A DNA stretch of 59,950 nt from Rubrivivax gelatinosus. GTDB taxonomy: Bacteria; Pseudomonadota; Gammaproteobacteria; Burkholderiales; Burkholderiaceae_C. This document shows, piece by piece, positions 50,083 through 59,887 of this stretch. Both the position numbers and the translations under genes were made by a program. The stretch covers positions 1 through 59,950 of the forward strand of contig NZ_NRRU01000029.1 in NCBI RefSeq assembly GCF_016583785.1, given 5' to 3'. Numbering within the stretch: position 1 is the stretch's first letter; each line of letters opens with the position of its first letter. A model generated the notes under the pieces. It was given only the letters and a program-made list of their open reading frames with translations. It was not told the origin of the DNA and did not search any database.

Positions 50083-50781
50083 TTACTCCGTGTCAGGCTT
50101 CGCGGCCGAGCGCCGGCGCTGCAGCATCAGGCCGATGCCGACGACCAGCGCCGCGCCGATGGCGCCGGCGGTGTTGACGACCGCGTGCGGCTGTTCGCCG
50201 AAACGGCTGACGACGGCGGGGTCGGTGAGCAGCATCTCGCCGGCCAGGAAGCCCAGCAGCGCGGCGCCGGCGGTGACGATCAGCGGGTAACGCTCCATCA
50301 CGCGCAGCAGCAGCGTGCTGCCGAAGATGATCAGCGGGATGCTGACGGCCAGGCCGATGACCAGCAGCGGCACGTCGCCGTTGGCGGCAGCGGCGACGGC
50401 GAGCACGTTGTCCAGGCTCATCACCAGGTCGGCGACGAGGATGGTGCGCACGGCCGCCAGCATGCCGCCGTCGGCTGCGCCGCTGCCCTGGTCGCCGCCG
50501 TCGTCGTCCTCGCGCAGCAGATCGACGCCGATGTAGAGCAGCGCCAGGCCGCCGATGATCTTCAGGAAGGGCCAGGCGAGCATCTTCGCGGCGATGATCG
50601 TCAGCACGATCCGCATCACGATGGCGGCGGCGCTGCCCCAGAAGATGGCCTGCTTCTGCTGCTGCGGCGGCAAGGAGCGCGCAGCCAGTGCGATGACGAC
50701 GGCGTTGTCGCCGGACAGCAGGATGTTGACCCAGATGATCGAGCCGAGCGCGGCCCAGAAGGCAGCCGATGTGATTTCCAT
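50083..50781 (-). CDS. TerC-family membrane protein, second copy
   Basis: 232 residues, same architecture as the neighbour at 49139: WVNILLSGDNAVVIALAARS and DLVMSLDNVLAVAAAANGDV carry the two motifs, with an acidic loop (REDDDGGDQGSGAADGG) between the halves. ATG 50781 begins MEITSAAFWAALGSIIWVNI; the extension to 50856 is not supported. No riboswitch is seen in its 143-bp upstream region, so it is probably controlled differently from the adjacent copy. Whether it moves manganese is inferred only from the family. Confidence 0.92.
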   Translation of the reverse strand: MEITSAAFWAALGSIIWVNILLSGDNAVVIALAARSLPPQQQKQAIFWGSAAAIVMRIVLTIIAAKMLAWPFLKIIGGLALLYIGVDLLREDDDGGDQGSGAADGGMLAAVRTILVADLVMSLDNVLAVAAAANGDVPLLVIGLAVSIPLIIFGSTLLLRVMERYPLIVTAGAALLGFLAGEMLLTDPAVVSRFGEQPHAVVNTAGAIGAALVVGIGLMLQRRRSAAKPDTE

Positions 50782-50924
50782 GTGACCCCGGTTGTTATGT
50801 TTCGCGCGGCGCTGGAACGACGCCGCGACATCTGCGGCGCAGTGTAGGCAGGGCACTGCGGGTGCCGGTGCGTGGAACTACGCACGGCTTCACGAACGCC
50901 CCCGGTGCGGACACGGCGCGGGGC

Positions 50925-51761
50925 TCATGCCAGCCTCAGCACGCCGGCCCCGGCGACGATGGCGCAGCCGGCGAGCACGCGCGCCAGGCCCAGGCGCTCC
51001 TTGAGCACCAGGCCCGAGATCAGCATCGCGAACACGATCGAGGTCTCGCGCAGGGCCGCGACCACCGCCACCGGCGCCTGCGTCATCGCCCACAGCGCCA
51101 GCGCGTACGAGGCGATCGTGGCGGCGCCCGCGGCCAGGCCGACACGCCAGTGCTTCGAGAGCTGGGCGACGAAGCCCGGCCGGCGGCGCAGCAGCGCCCA
51201 GGCCGTCAAGGGCAGGCCGGTGAGCAGGTAGATCCACAGCGTGTAGGCGAGCGGCGCCCCCGAGCGGCGCACGCCGGCGCCGTCGATCAGCGTGTAGGCG
51301 GCGATGACCAGCGCGTTCAGCAGCGCGTAACCGAGCCCGGCACGCTGCGCGCCGCGGCTGCCGACGAGCGCCAGCGCGAGGATGCCGGCGCACAGCAGCG
51401 TGACACCGGACCAGGCCGCCGGCGACAGCGGCTCGTGCAGCACGGCGGCGCTGGCGAGTGCCACCAGCAAGGGCGCGCTGCCGCGCATCAGCGGGTAGGC
51501 CAGGCTCATGTCGGCGGCTCCGTAGGCGCGGGCGACGAGCACGAAGTAGCCGACCTGCAGCACGGTCGACGCGGCGATGAACGGCCAGCTCGCCGGCGCC
51601 GGCGCCGCCAGCCAGGGCAGCGCCAGCGCGGCGATGGCCGCCGAGCAGACGGCCACCATCACCGTCGTCAGCAAGGTGTCGCGTGCACCTTTGACGATCG
51701 CGTTCCAGCCGGCGTGCAGCGCGGCGGCCAGCAGAACGAGGGCGAGGACGGTGAAGGACAT
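50925..51761 (-). CDS. EamA/DMT-superfamily transporter
   Basis: 278 residues with ten hydrophobic helices in two EamA halves (MSFTVLALVLLAAALHAGWN start; YPLMRGSAPLLVALASAAVL; the second half ends ETSIVFAMLISGLVLKERLG with LARVLAGCAIVAGAGVLRLA). The ALHAGWNAIVKGARD opening is typical of one clade of drug/metabolite transporters. Substrate unknown. It follows sucD after a strong terminator on the same strand, so it has its own promoter. Confidence 0.88.
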   Translation of the reverse strand: MSFTVLALVLLAAALHAGWNAIVKGARDTLLTTVMVAVCSAAIAALALPWLAAPAPASWPFIAASTVLQVGYFVLVARAYGAADMSLAYPLMRGSAPLLVALASAAVLHEPLSPAAWSGVTLLCAGILALALVGSRGAQRAGLGYALLNALVIAAYTLIDGAGVRRSGAPLAYTLWIYLLTGLPLTAWALLRRRPGFVAQLSKHWRVGLAAGAATIASYALALWAMTQAPVAVVAALRETSIVFAMLISGLVLKERLGLARVLAGCAIVAGAGVLRLA

Positions 51762-51785
51762 CGGAGGCCAGCGTGAGCGCAGACG

Positions 51786-51809
51786 AAAAAGGCCCGTCGT
51801 GCGGGCCTT
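51786..51809 (-). terminator. Intrinsic terminator after sucD
   Basis: AAGGCCCG-CACGA-CGGGCCTT on the minus strand followed by TTTCGTC, 22 bp after the sucD stop codon. It probably ends the sucCD transcript. Confidence 0.82.
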
Positions 51810-51830
51810 GGTCTGCTGCTCGTCGGCTGT

Positions 51831-52724
51831 TTACAGCAGCGACTTCAGCAGCCGCCCCATCTCCGACGGGTTGCGCGTGATCGTGAAGCCGCACTCCTCC
51901 ATGATCGCGAGCTTGGCGTCTGCCGTGTCGGCACCACCCGAGATCAGCGCCCCGGCGTGGCCCATGCGTTTGCCTGCCGGCGCGGTGACGCCGGCGATGA
52001 AGCCCACCACCGGCTTCTTCATGTGTTCCTTGCACCAGCGTGCGGCCTCGGCTTCGTCGGGGCCGCCGATCTCGCCGATCATGATTACCGCGTCGGTGTC
52101 CGGGTCCTCGTTGAACAGCCGCATCACGTCGATGTGCTTGAGCCCGTTGATCGGGTCGCCGCCGATGCCCACCGCCGAGCTCTGGCCTATGCCCAGCTCG
52201 GTGAGCTGCGCCACCGCTTCATAGGTCAGCGTGCCCGAGCGGCTGACCACGCCGACGCGCCCCGGCTTGTGGATGTGGCCCGGCATGATGCCGATCTTGA
52301 TCTCGTCGGGCGTGATCGTGCCCGGGCAGTTCGGCCCCAAGAGCAGCGTCTTCTTGCCGCCCGCGGCTTCGCGCTGCTTCATCTTGTTGCGCACCTCCAG
52401 CATGTCCTTGATCGGGATGCCTTCGGTGATGCAGATCGCCAGGTCCAGCTCGGCCTCGACCGCTTCCCAGATCGCCGCGGCGGCACCCGCCGGCGGCACG
52501 TAGATCACGCTGACGGTTGCGCCGGTCTGCGCCGCCGCTTCCTTGACGCTGGCGTAGATCGGGATGCCCTCGAAGTCCTCGCCGGCCTTCTTCGGGTTCA
52601 CGCCGGCGACGAAGCAGTTCTGGCCGTTGGCGTAGTCGCGGCACATGCGGGTGTGGAACTGCCCCGTCTTGCCGGTGATGCCCTGCGTGATGACGCGGGT
52701 GTCCTTGTTGATCAGGATGCTCAT
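51831..52724 (-). CDS. sucD: Succinyl-CoA synthetase alpha subunit
   Basis: 297 residues. [20 protein letters not shown] starts the CoA-binding domain; [20 protein letters not shown] and [31 protein letters not shown] and [15 protein letters not shown] follow. The phosphohistidine lies in [14 protein letters not shown]. It forms the active enzyme with SucC, interconverting succinyl-CoA and succinate with ATP/GTP formation in the TCA cycle. ATG 52724 was chosen over an extension to 52769. It lies 126 bp after sucC, with a repeat in the gap. Confidence 0.97.
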   Translation of the reverse strand: MSILINKDTRVITQGITGKTGQFHTRMCRDYANGQNCFVAGVNPKKAGEDFEGIPIYASVKEAAAQTGATVSVIYVPPAGAAAAIWEAVEAELDLAICITEGIPIKDMLEVRNKMKQREAAGGKKTLLLGPNCPGTITPDEIKIGIMPGHIHKPGRVGVVSRSGTLTYEAVAQLTELGIGQSSAVGIGGDPINGLKHIDVMRLFNEDPDTDAVIMIGEIGGPDEAEAARWCKEHMKKPVVGFIAGVTAPAGKRMGHAGALISGGADTADAKLAIMEECGFTITRNPSEMGRLLKSLL

Positions 52725-52739
52725 CGATGTCCTCGTTCG

Positions 52740-52850
52740 TTTCGCGTCAGCCGCGGTGGCTGCAATCAAGCGGCCGCCGCGGAACCGGCTTCGCCGGGCC
52801 GCTGGCGGCGCCCCCTTGAGGGGGAGCGCCGAAGGCGCTACGGGGGTGGG
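52740..52850. repeat. Burkholderiales-type intergenic hairpin repeat between sucC and sucD
   Basis: The gap contains GGCGCCCCCTTGAGGGGGAG followed by CGCCGAAGGCGCTACGGGGG TGGGTC, forming the hairpins GGCGC-CCCCC-TTGA-GGGGG-A-GCGCC and GCGCC-GAA-GGCGC. Sequences with this CCCCCTTGAGGGGG core recur between genes in Rubrivivax and Comamonadaceae genomes as I know them. It may modulate sucD expression or simply be a dispersed repeat. Confidence 0.6.
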
Positions 52851-54007
<1,157 letters not shown>

Positions 54008-54011
<4 letters not shown>

Positions 54012-54586
54012 TCGGGGCTCCTGGGGGTGTCGTGAAACGCGCCGGCGGGGCGATGCCAGCGCGGGTAGTGGAGACGCACGACCTCGCCGTCGCTGCGCAA
54101 GGCATGACAGCGGTCGAGCTGGAAGGGTTTGACGCCGCCGTCGCCGCGCGTGTCGATGACCTCGCCGGCGAAAGCCTGGATCACCGCGGTCGGCAGCACC
54201 TGGGCGAGTTCGGTGATGTGGGTGCAGCCGAGCACGCCGCCGACGCGCTCCTGCAGTCCTTTGCGGAAACCGCGCGCCAGGTTCAGGCCGATCAGCGAGC
54301 GGTAGGCCTGGCCGTGGTCGTCGCAGTGGCCGGCATACGGCATCCAGCGCGTCCTGGCGCCGGCGTCGACGACGTTCAGCGAGGTGTCGACCACCAGCCG
54401 GATCAGCATGTCGTGGATCGGCATGCCGGCGGCGCGGCGTTCGCCGGCCAGTTGGGCGTCGCGCGTCTTGGTGTCGACCAGCGTCGCATCCACTTCCCAG
54501 AGGCCGTCGTCCCGGACAAAGACCTGCACGTCGAACTGGCGACGGTGCTTGAGCTGGCGACGGGCCGCCGCTGGCGGGAGAGTCAT
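54008..54586 (-). CDS. DUF2889 family protein
   Basis: 192 residues, [20 protein letters not shown], soluble, with [68 protein letters not shown], features of the DUF2889 family of unknown function. In Burkholderiales it sits conserved between recX and sucC, as here, with a 4-bp overlap into sucC. The Cys-Thr-His segment may be functional, but no activity is established. ATG 54586 chosen; the extension upstream is unsupported. Confidence 0.88.
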
Positions 54587-54724
54587 CTGGGAGCAGGGCG
54601 GGCGCCGCGCAAAAAGGCGGCGGCAATGTAGCACGCGAGCCGCTAGCGCATTGGTCGCCTGGACATTGCCTGGACGGCGTGGCGGACGGCACGGGGCGCC
54701 GCTTGCGCCTGCGGTACAGGCCTG

Positions 54725-55231
54725 CTATTCGAGGTCGGCGGCGAAGTCGGACGCGTCCGTATCGGTGCCAGCGCCGGCCGGCGGAACGACCCGGCGGATG
54801 AGTTCCGCCTCGAAACCCCGGCCGGCGAGGAAACGCATCTGCCGCGCGCGCTCCGACGCGTCGGCCGGGGCGCTGCCGAAGCGGCGCCGCCAGAGTTCAA
54901 GCGCACGCTCGAGTTCGCTGCCGCGCGCCTGCTCCAGCGTCTGCGCGATCAGCTCGGGCGCCAGCCCCTTGGACTGCATCGTCTGCCGCAGCCGGCGCGC
55001 GCCGAAGCGCGGCGCACCATGGGCCAGCACCGACTCGGCGACCCGCGCCTCGTTCAGCAGGCCGTCGGCCTGCAGCGCGTCGAGCGCGGCCGCGATCTGC
55101 TCGGCGGCACTGGCTTCGGCGCTGTCCTCGGCATGGCGCGCCAGCTTGCGCTCGAGTTCGACACGCGAGTGCTCGCGCTGCGCCAGGTAACGCAGCGCGC
55201 GGCCTTTGAGCGAAGGTGCGGCAAAGGCCAT
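54725..55231 (-). CDS. recX: RecA regulator RecX
   Basis: 168 residues, built of three-helix RecX repeats: [40 protein letters not shown] and [20 protein letters not shown], then [11 protein letters not shown]. RecX binds the RecA filament and limits its extension. It lies 28 bp after recA on the same strand and is almost certainly cotranscribed with it. ATG 55231 begins [16 protein letters not shown]; the longer frame overlapping recA is rejected. Confidence 0.93.
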   Translation of the reverse strand: MAFAAPSLKGRALRYLAQREHSRVELERKLARHAEDSAEASAAEQIAAALDALQADGLLNEARVAESVLAHGAPRFGARRLRQTMQSKGLAPELIAQTLEQARGSELERALELWRRRFGSAPADASERARQMRFLAGRGFEAELIRRVVPPAGAGTDTDASDFAADLE

Positions 55232-55259
55232 CAGGCGGCGCGCGGGCGCAGCGGCGGCG

Positions 55260-56300
55260 TCAGCTGGCCGCGGCTTCGGTACCCGAGAGCAGCGGGATGC
55301 CGAGCGATTCGCGCACCTTGTTCTCGATCTCGCGCGCGACGTCGGGGTTCTCGCGCAGGAACTCCCGCGCGTTGTCCTTGCCCTGGCCGATCTTCTCGCC
55401 GCCGTAGGCATACCAGGCGCCGGACTTCTCGACGATGCGGGCGGTGACGCCCATGTCGATGATCTCGCCTTGGCGGCTGATGCCTTCGCCGTAGAGGATG
55501 TCGAACTCGGCGGTCTTGAACGGCGGCGCCACCTTGTTCTTGACGACCTTGACCTTGGTCTCGCTGCCGATGACCTCTTCGCCGCGCTTGATGTTGCCGG
55601 TGCGGCGGATGTCCAGCCGGACCGAGGCGTAGAACTTCAGCGCGTTGCCGCCGGTCGTCGTCTCGGGGTTGCCGAACATGACGCCGATCTTCATGCGGAT
55701 CTGGTTGATGAAGATGACCATGGTGTTGGTCTTCTTGATCGTGGCCGTCAGCTTGCGCAGCGCCTGGCTCATCAACCGTGCCTGAAGGCCCGGCAGCGAG
55801 TCGCCCATCTCGCCTTCGATTTCAGCCTTGGGCGTCAGCGCCGCGACCGAGTCGACGACGATCAGGTCGATCGAGCCCGAACGCACCAGCGCGTCGACGA
55901 TCTCGAGCGCCTGCTCGCCGGTGTCGGGCTGGCTGATCAGCAGGTCCTGAAGGTTGACGCCCAGCTTCTGCGCGTACTGGATGTCGAGCGCGTGTTCGGC
56001 GTCGATGAAGGCGCATGTGCCGCCTTCCTTCTGCATCTCGGCGATGACCTGCAGCGTCAGCGTGGTCTTGCCCGAGGACTCGGGGCCGTAGATCTCGACG
56101 ACGCGGCCACGCGGCAGGCCGCCGACGCCGAGCGCGACGTCCAGGCCCAGCGAGCCGGTCGAGACGACCTGGATGTCCTCGATGACCTCGCCTTCACCCA
56201 GGCGCATGATCGACCCCTTGCCGAACTGCTTTTCGATCTGGGCGAGAGCGGCTTGCAGGGCCTTGGCTTTTTCGGCGTTGAGCGGTTTCGGCGCGTCCAT
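55260..56300 (-). CDS. recA: Recombinase RecA
   Basis: 346 residues. [20 protein letters not shown] starts the N-terminal helix region; Walker A is [20 protein letters not shown], Walker B lies in [13 protein letters not shown], and the DNA-binding loop 2 segment [20 protein letters not shown] follows. The C-terminus ends in [14 protein letters not shown]. It forms filaments on ssDNA for homologous recombination and triggers LexA self-cleavage. ATG 56300 has AAGGAG upstream. A near-consensus SOS box at 56337-56352 indicates LexA control. First gene of the recA-recX set. Confidence 0.98.
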   Translation of the reverse strand: MDAPKPLNAEKAKALQAALAQIEKQFGKGSIMRLGEGEVIEDIQVVSTGSLGLDVALGVGGLPRGRVVEIYGPESSGKTTLTLQVIAEMQKEGGTCAFIDAEHALDIQYAQKLGVNLQDLLISQPDTGEQALEIVDALVRSGSIDLIVVDSVAALTPKAEIEGEMGDSLPGLQARLMSQALRKLTATIKKTNTMVIFINQIRMKIGVMFGNPETTTGGNALKFYASVRLDIRRTGNIKRGEEVIGSETKVKVVKNKVAPPFKTAEFDILYGEGISRQGEIIDMGVTARIVEKSGAWYAYGGEKIGQGKDNAREFLRENPDVAREIENKVRESLGIPLLSGTEAAAS

Positions 56301-56336
56301 CGGGTTCTCCTTGATTGGCCCGGATTATTGCAGAAA

Positions 56337-56352
56337 CTGGATATTCGTACAG
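56337..56352 (-). promoter_or_regulatory. LexA (SOS) box of recA
   Basis: CTGTACGAATATCCAG on the minus strand matches the betaproteobacterial/E. coli-type consensus CTGT-N8-ACAG at 7 of 8 fixed positions. It lies 37 bp upstream of the recA ATG, with an AATAAT-like -10 element just downstream, so LexA would block polymerase. Confidence 0.8.
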
Positions 56353-56473
56353 TTCTTTGGTGCGCCCCCCACAGTGGGTAGACAGGGCGAACACCCTGCC
56401 AAGTATCAAGAGGCAAACCGCTAAAATTGCCTGATCCAGAGCCCGGAGCACGGGCCCGCCGTCGGAGACCGCC

Positions 56474-57145
56474 ATGCGCATCCTCATCGCCGAAGACGAC
56501 CAGGTCCTGGCCGATGGCCTGTTGCGCTCGTTGCGGGCCTCGGGCTACGCGGTGGACCAGGTCGGCAGCGGCACCGAGGCCGACGCGGCGCTGTCGGCGC
56601 ACGAGTTCGACCTCGTCATCCTCGACCTGGGCCTGCCCAAGCTGCACGGCTTCGACGTGCTGCGCCGGCTGCGCGCGCGTGGTGCGACGGTGCCGGTGCT
56701 GATCCTGACCGCGGCCGACAGCGTCGAGCAGCGCGTCAAGGGCCTGGACCTGGGCGCCGACGACTACATGGCCAAGCCCTTCTCGCTGCAGGAGCTGGAA
56801 GCGCGCGTGCGTGCGCTGACGCGCCGCGGCCTGGGCACGGCGTCCAGCGTCATCAAACACGGCCCGCTGAGCTTCGACGCCACCGGCCGCGTCGCCTACC
56901 TGAACGACCAGATGATCGAGTTGTCGGCGCGCGAGCTCTCGCTGCTCGAGGTGCTGCTGCAGCGCTCGGGCCGCCTGGTCAGCAAGGACCAGCTCGTCGA
57001 GCGCCTGTGCGAGTGGGGCGAGGAAGTGAGCAACAACGCGATCGAGGTGTACATCCACCGCCTGCGCAAGAAGATCGAGCAGGGTCCGGTCAGAATCGCC
57101 ACGGTACGCGGCCTGGGCTACTGCCTGGAGAAGATCGCGGCCTGA
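56474..57145 (+). CDS. OmpR-family response regulator, TctD/QseB-like
   Basis: 223 residues. The receiver domain has acidic residues in IAEDDQVLADGL, phosphoacceptor Asp51 (LVILDLGLPKLHGFDVL), Thr in LILTAAD and Lys in DDYMAKPFSL. The C-terminal winged helix (LSARELSLLEVLLQRSGRLV, YIHRLRKKIEQGPVRIATVR GLGY) is of the OmpR/PhoB type. It pairs with the kinase gene 96 bp downstream. Such pairs are often called TctDE and regulate tricarboxylate uptake, but no transport gene is adjacent, so the stimulus is open. GGAG precedes the ATG. Confidence 0.94.
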   Translation: MRILIAEDDQVLADGLLRSLRASGYAVDQVGSGTEADAALSAHEFDLVILDLGLPKLHGFDVLRRLRARGATVPVLILTAADSVEQRVKGLDLGADDYMAKPFSLQELEARVRALTRRGLGTASSVIKHGPLSFDATGRVAYLNDQMIELSARELSLLEVLLQRSGRLVSKDQLVERLCEWGEEVSNNAIEVYIHRLRKKIEQGPVRIATVRGLGYCLEKIAA

Positions 57146-57241
57146 CGGCCCGCACCGCACCCTGCCTCGGGCCCGGTGGGTCGGCGCAGTCGGGCTGCAT
57201 GGCCGGACGCTCGGCAAGCCCGGACGGTATCCTGAACAGGC

Positions 57242-58714
57242 ATGGCGGCTCGCGAACAACGTTCACTCTTCGGCGAGATCCTCGACTGGATGCTCGCGCC
57301 GCTGCTGCTGCTGTGGCCGATGAGCGTCGCGCTGACCTGGCTGGTGGCGCAGAACATCGCCAACCGGCCCTACGACCGCGAACTCGGCGTGATGGTGCGC
57401 GTGATCGCGCGCCAGGCCGCCAGCGAGAGCCTGACGGCGGCCAACCCGCCCGACGCCACGCGCCGCCACCTCGAGCAGGCCGCGACGCAGCTGCTGCGCC
57501 CCGACGACAACGACAGCCTGTTCTTCCAGGTGCGCGGCACGCGCGGCGAACTCGTCGCCGGCGACGCCGACCTGCCGCTGCCGGCCGACACCTCGCCCTC
57601 GGTCGAGCCGCGTTTTCGCGACGACATCATCCGCGACGAGCCGGTGCGCGTGGCCTATCTCTGGGCCGGCGACGAAGCCGGCGGCAACGGTGCGCTGATC
57701 CAGCTCGCCGAGACGGTGGACAAACGGTCCCGCCTGGCCACCGAGATCATCAAGGGCGTGATCCTGCCGCAGTTCGTCATCCTGCCGGTGGCGGTGCTGC
57801 TGGTGTGGCTGGCGCTGGCGCGCGGCATCCGGCCGCTGTCGGACCTGCAGCAGCGCATCCGCCAGCGCGACAGCACCGACCTGTCGCCGATCGAAGAGCG
57901 CCACGTGCCCGAGGAGGTGGCGCCGCTGGTCGGCGCGATCAACGACCTGCTCGGCCGGCTCGACCAGTCGATCGCCGCCCAGCGCCACTTCCTGGCCGAC
58001 GCCGCGCACCAGCTGAAGACGCCGCTGGCAGGGCTGCGCACCCAGGCCGAGCTGGCCGAACGCGAGCTCGACAGCGGCCATGGCGACACGCTGTCGATGA
58101 AACACTCGCTGCAGCAGATCGCGCTGTCCAGCCAGCGCGCCGCGCACATGGTCAACCAGCTGCTGGCGATGGCGCGCGCCGAGGACAAGGAGCAGGCGCT
58201 GCGCAAGCAGGATGTCGACCTCGCCGCCATCGTCGTCGAGACGGTGCGCGACTTCGTGCCCAAGGCGATGGAGAAACGCATCGACCTCGGCTACGAAGGC
58301 CCCGAACCCGAGGACGCTGGCGCGCGCCTGTGGGGCCAGCCGGTGCTGGTGCGCGAGATGGTGCGCAACCTGGTCGACAACGCGCTGCAGTACACGCCGG
58401 CCGGCGGCACCGTCACCGCGCGCGTGATGCCCGACCCCTTCGGCCAGGTGCTGGTGCTGCAGGTCGAGGACACCGGGCCCGGCATCGCCCCGGCCGAACG
58501 CGAGGTCGTGTTCCAGCCCTTCTACCGCGCACTCGGCACCGACGTCGACGGCAGCGGCCTGGGGCTGGCGATCGTGCAGGAGATCGCCAACGTGCACGGC
58601 GCCGAAGTCACCGTGACCGACGCCGAACTGCGCCCCGGCAGCCCGCACGGCACGCCCGGCGCCCTGTTCACGGTGCGCTTTCCGCTGCGTGGCGACGACC
58701 CGGCCGGGCCTTGA
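57242..58714 (+). CDS. Sensor histidine kinase, TctE-like
   Basis: 490 residues. Membrane helices at about 15-40 (LDWMLAPLLLLWPMSVALTW) and 175-200 (ILPQFVILPVAVLLVWLALA) enclose a periplasmic 2CSK-N-type sensor domain with LFFQVRGTRGELVAGDADLP. A HAMP segment follows, then HisKA with His256 in LADAAHQLKTPLAGLRTQAE and HATPase_c with NLVDNALQYTPAGG, EDTGPGIAP and GSGLGLAIVQEIA. It phosphorylates the regulator encoded just upstream. Confidence 0.94.
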   Translation: MAAREQRSLFGEILDWMLAPLLLLWPMSVALTWLVAQNIANRPYDRELGVMVRVIARQAASESLTAANPPDATRRHLEQAATQLLRPDDNDSLFFQVRGTRGELVAGDADLPLPADTSPSVEPRFRDDIIRDEPVRVAYLWAGDEAGGNGALIQLAETVDKRSRLATEIIKGVILPQFVILPVAVLLVWLALARGIRPLSDLQQRIRQRDSTDLSPIEERHVPEEVAPLVGAINDLLGRLDQSIAAQRHFLADAAHQLKTPLAGLRTQAELAERELDSGHGDTLSMKHSLQQIALSSQRAAHMVNQLLAMARAEDKEQALRKQDVDLAAIVVETVRDFVPKAMEKRIDLGYEGPEPEDAGARLWGQPVLVREMVRNLVDNALQYTPAGGTVTARVMPDPFGQVLVLQVEDTGPGIAPAEREVVFQPFYRALGTDVDGSGLGLAIVQEIANVHGAEVTVTDAELRPGSPHGTPGALFTVRFPLRGDDPAGP

Positions 58715-58726
58715 AGCCGGGCGCGG

Positions 58727-59887
58727 TCAGCTCTGCATCAAGCGGCGGCTGCGTGCCACCGACATCAGGATGCCCAGGCCCAGCCCCAGCGACACCATCG
58801 CGGTGCCGCCGTAGCTGACGAAGGGCAGCGGCACGCCGACCACCGGCAGGATGCCGCTGACCATGCCCATGTTGACGAAGGCATAGGTGAAGAAGCTGAG
58901 CGAGACGGCGCCCGCCAGCAGGCGCGAGAACACCGTCGGCGCTTCGGCCGCGATCATCAGCCCGCGGAAGATCAGGAAGACGAAGGCCAGCAGCAGCAGC
59001 ACCACGCCGGCCAGGCCGAACTCCTCGCAGAACGCGGCGAAGATGAAGTCGGTGGTGCGCTCGGGGATGAACTCCAGGTGCGTCTGGGTGCCGTTCATGA
59101 AACCCTTGCCGGTGACACCACCCGAGCCGATCGCGATCATGCCCTGGATGATGTGAAAGCCCTTGCCCAGCGGGTCCTGGGTCGGGTCCAGCAGCGTGCA
59201 GACGCGGTGCCGCTGGTATTCGCGCAGGATCGGCCACTCGACGCCGGGCTGGCAGATCGTCGGCTCGGCGACGATCAGCGCGACGACGCCGACCGCGCCC
59301 AGCGCCAGTACCGGCAGCACCAGCTTCCAGGACAGCCCGGCGAAGAAGATCACGTAGACGCCGCCGGCCAGGATCAGCAGCGCGGTGCCGAGGTCGGGCT
59401 GGTGCATCACCAGCAGCACCGGCAGGGCCAGCAGCACGCCGGCGACGAGGAAGTCGGGCACGCGCAGCATGCCTTCGCGCTTCTGGAACCACCAGGCGAG
59501 CATCAGCGGCATCGCGATCTTCAGGATCTCGCTGGGCTGGATCACGACGCCCAGGTTGAGCCAGCGCGTCGCACCCTTCTTCGTGATGCCCAGGCCCGGG
59601 ATCGCCACCGCGATGATCAGCAGCAGGCCGACGAGGTACAGCGGCACCGCGATCTGCTGCAGCCGCTGCGGCGGCACCTGGGCGACGGCGAACAGCACGA
59701 AGACGGCCAGCAGCATGTTGCGGCCGTGGTCGACGAAACGGGTGCCGTGGTCGTAGCCCGCCGAGTACATCGTCACCAGGCCGATAGCCGCCAGCAGCAG
59801 GATGGCCAGCGCCAGCGGGCCGTCGAAGCCGGCGAAAACCGTTCTCGCGCGCTGCCAGACCGAGGGCTGCTCGAAGATCGCGTTCAT
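58727..59887 (-). CDS. rodA: Rod-shape peptidoglycan glycosyltransferase RodA
   Basis: 386 residues, SEDS family with about ten membrane helices. Conserved motifs: GITKKGATRWLNLGVVIQPS EILKIAMPLMLAWWF, MHQPDLGTALLILAGGVYVI, and the C-terminal TDFIFAAFCEEFGLAGVV with GVPLPFVSYGGTAMVSLGLG. The catalytic Asp region of SEDS enzymes is near the EPTICQPGVEWPILREYQRH loop. RodA polymerises lateral-wall peptidoglycan with PBP2. The start overlaps the stop of the upstream gene (ATGA), whose remnant fits mrdA. Confidence 0.96.
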   Translation of the reverse strand: MNAIFEQPSVWQRARTVFAGFDGPLALAILLLAAIGLVTMYSAGYDHGTRFVDHGRNMLLAVFVLFAVAQVPPQRLQQIAVPLYLVGLLLIIAVAIPGLGITKKGATRWLNLGVVIQPSEILKIAMPLMLAWWFQKREGMLRVPDFLVAGVLLALPVLLVMHQPDLGTALLILAGGVYVIFFAGLSWKLVLPVLALGAVGVVALIVAEPTICQPGVEWPILREYQRHRVCTLLDPTQDPLGKGFHIIQGMIAIGSGGVTGKGFMNGTQTHLEFIPERTTDFIFAAFCEEFGLAGVVLLLLAFVFLIFRGLMIAAEAPTVFSRLLAGAVSLSFFTYAFVNMGMVSGILPVVGVPLPFVSYGGTAMVSLGLGLGILMSVARSRRLMQS

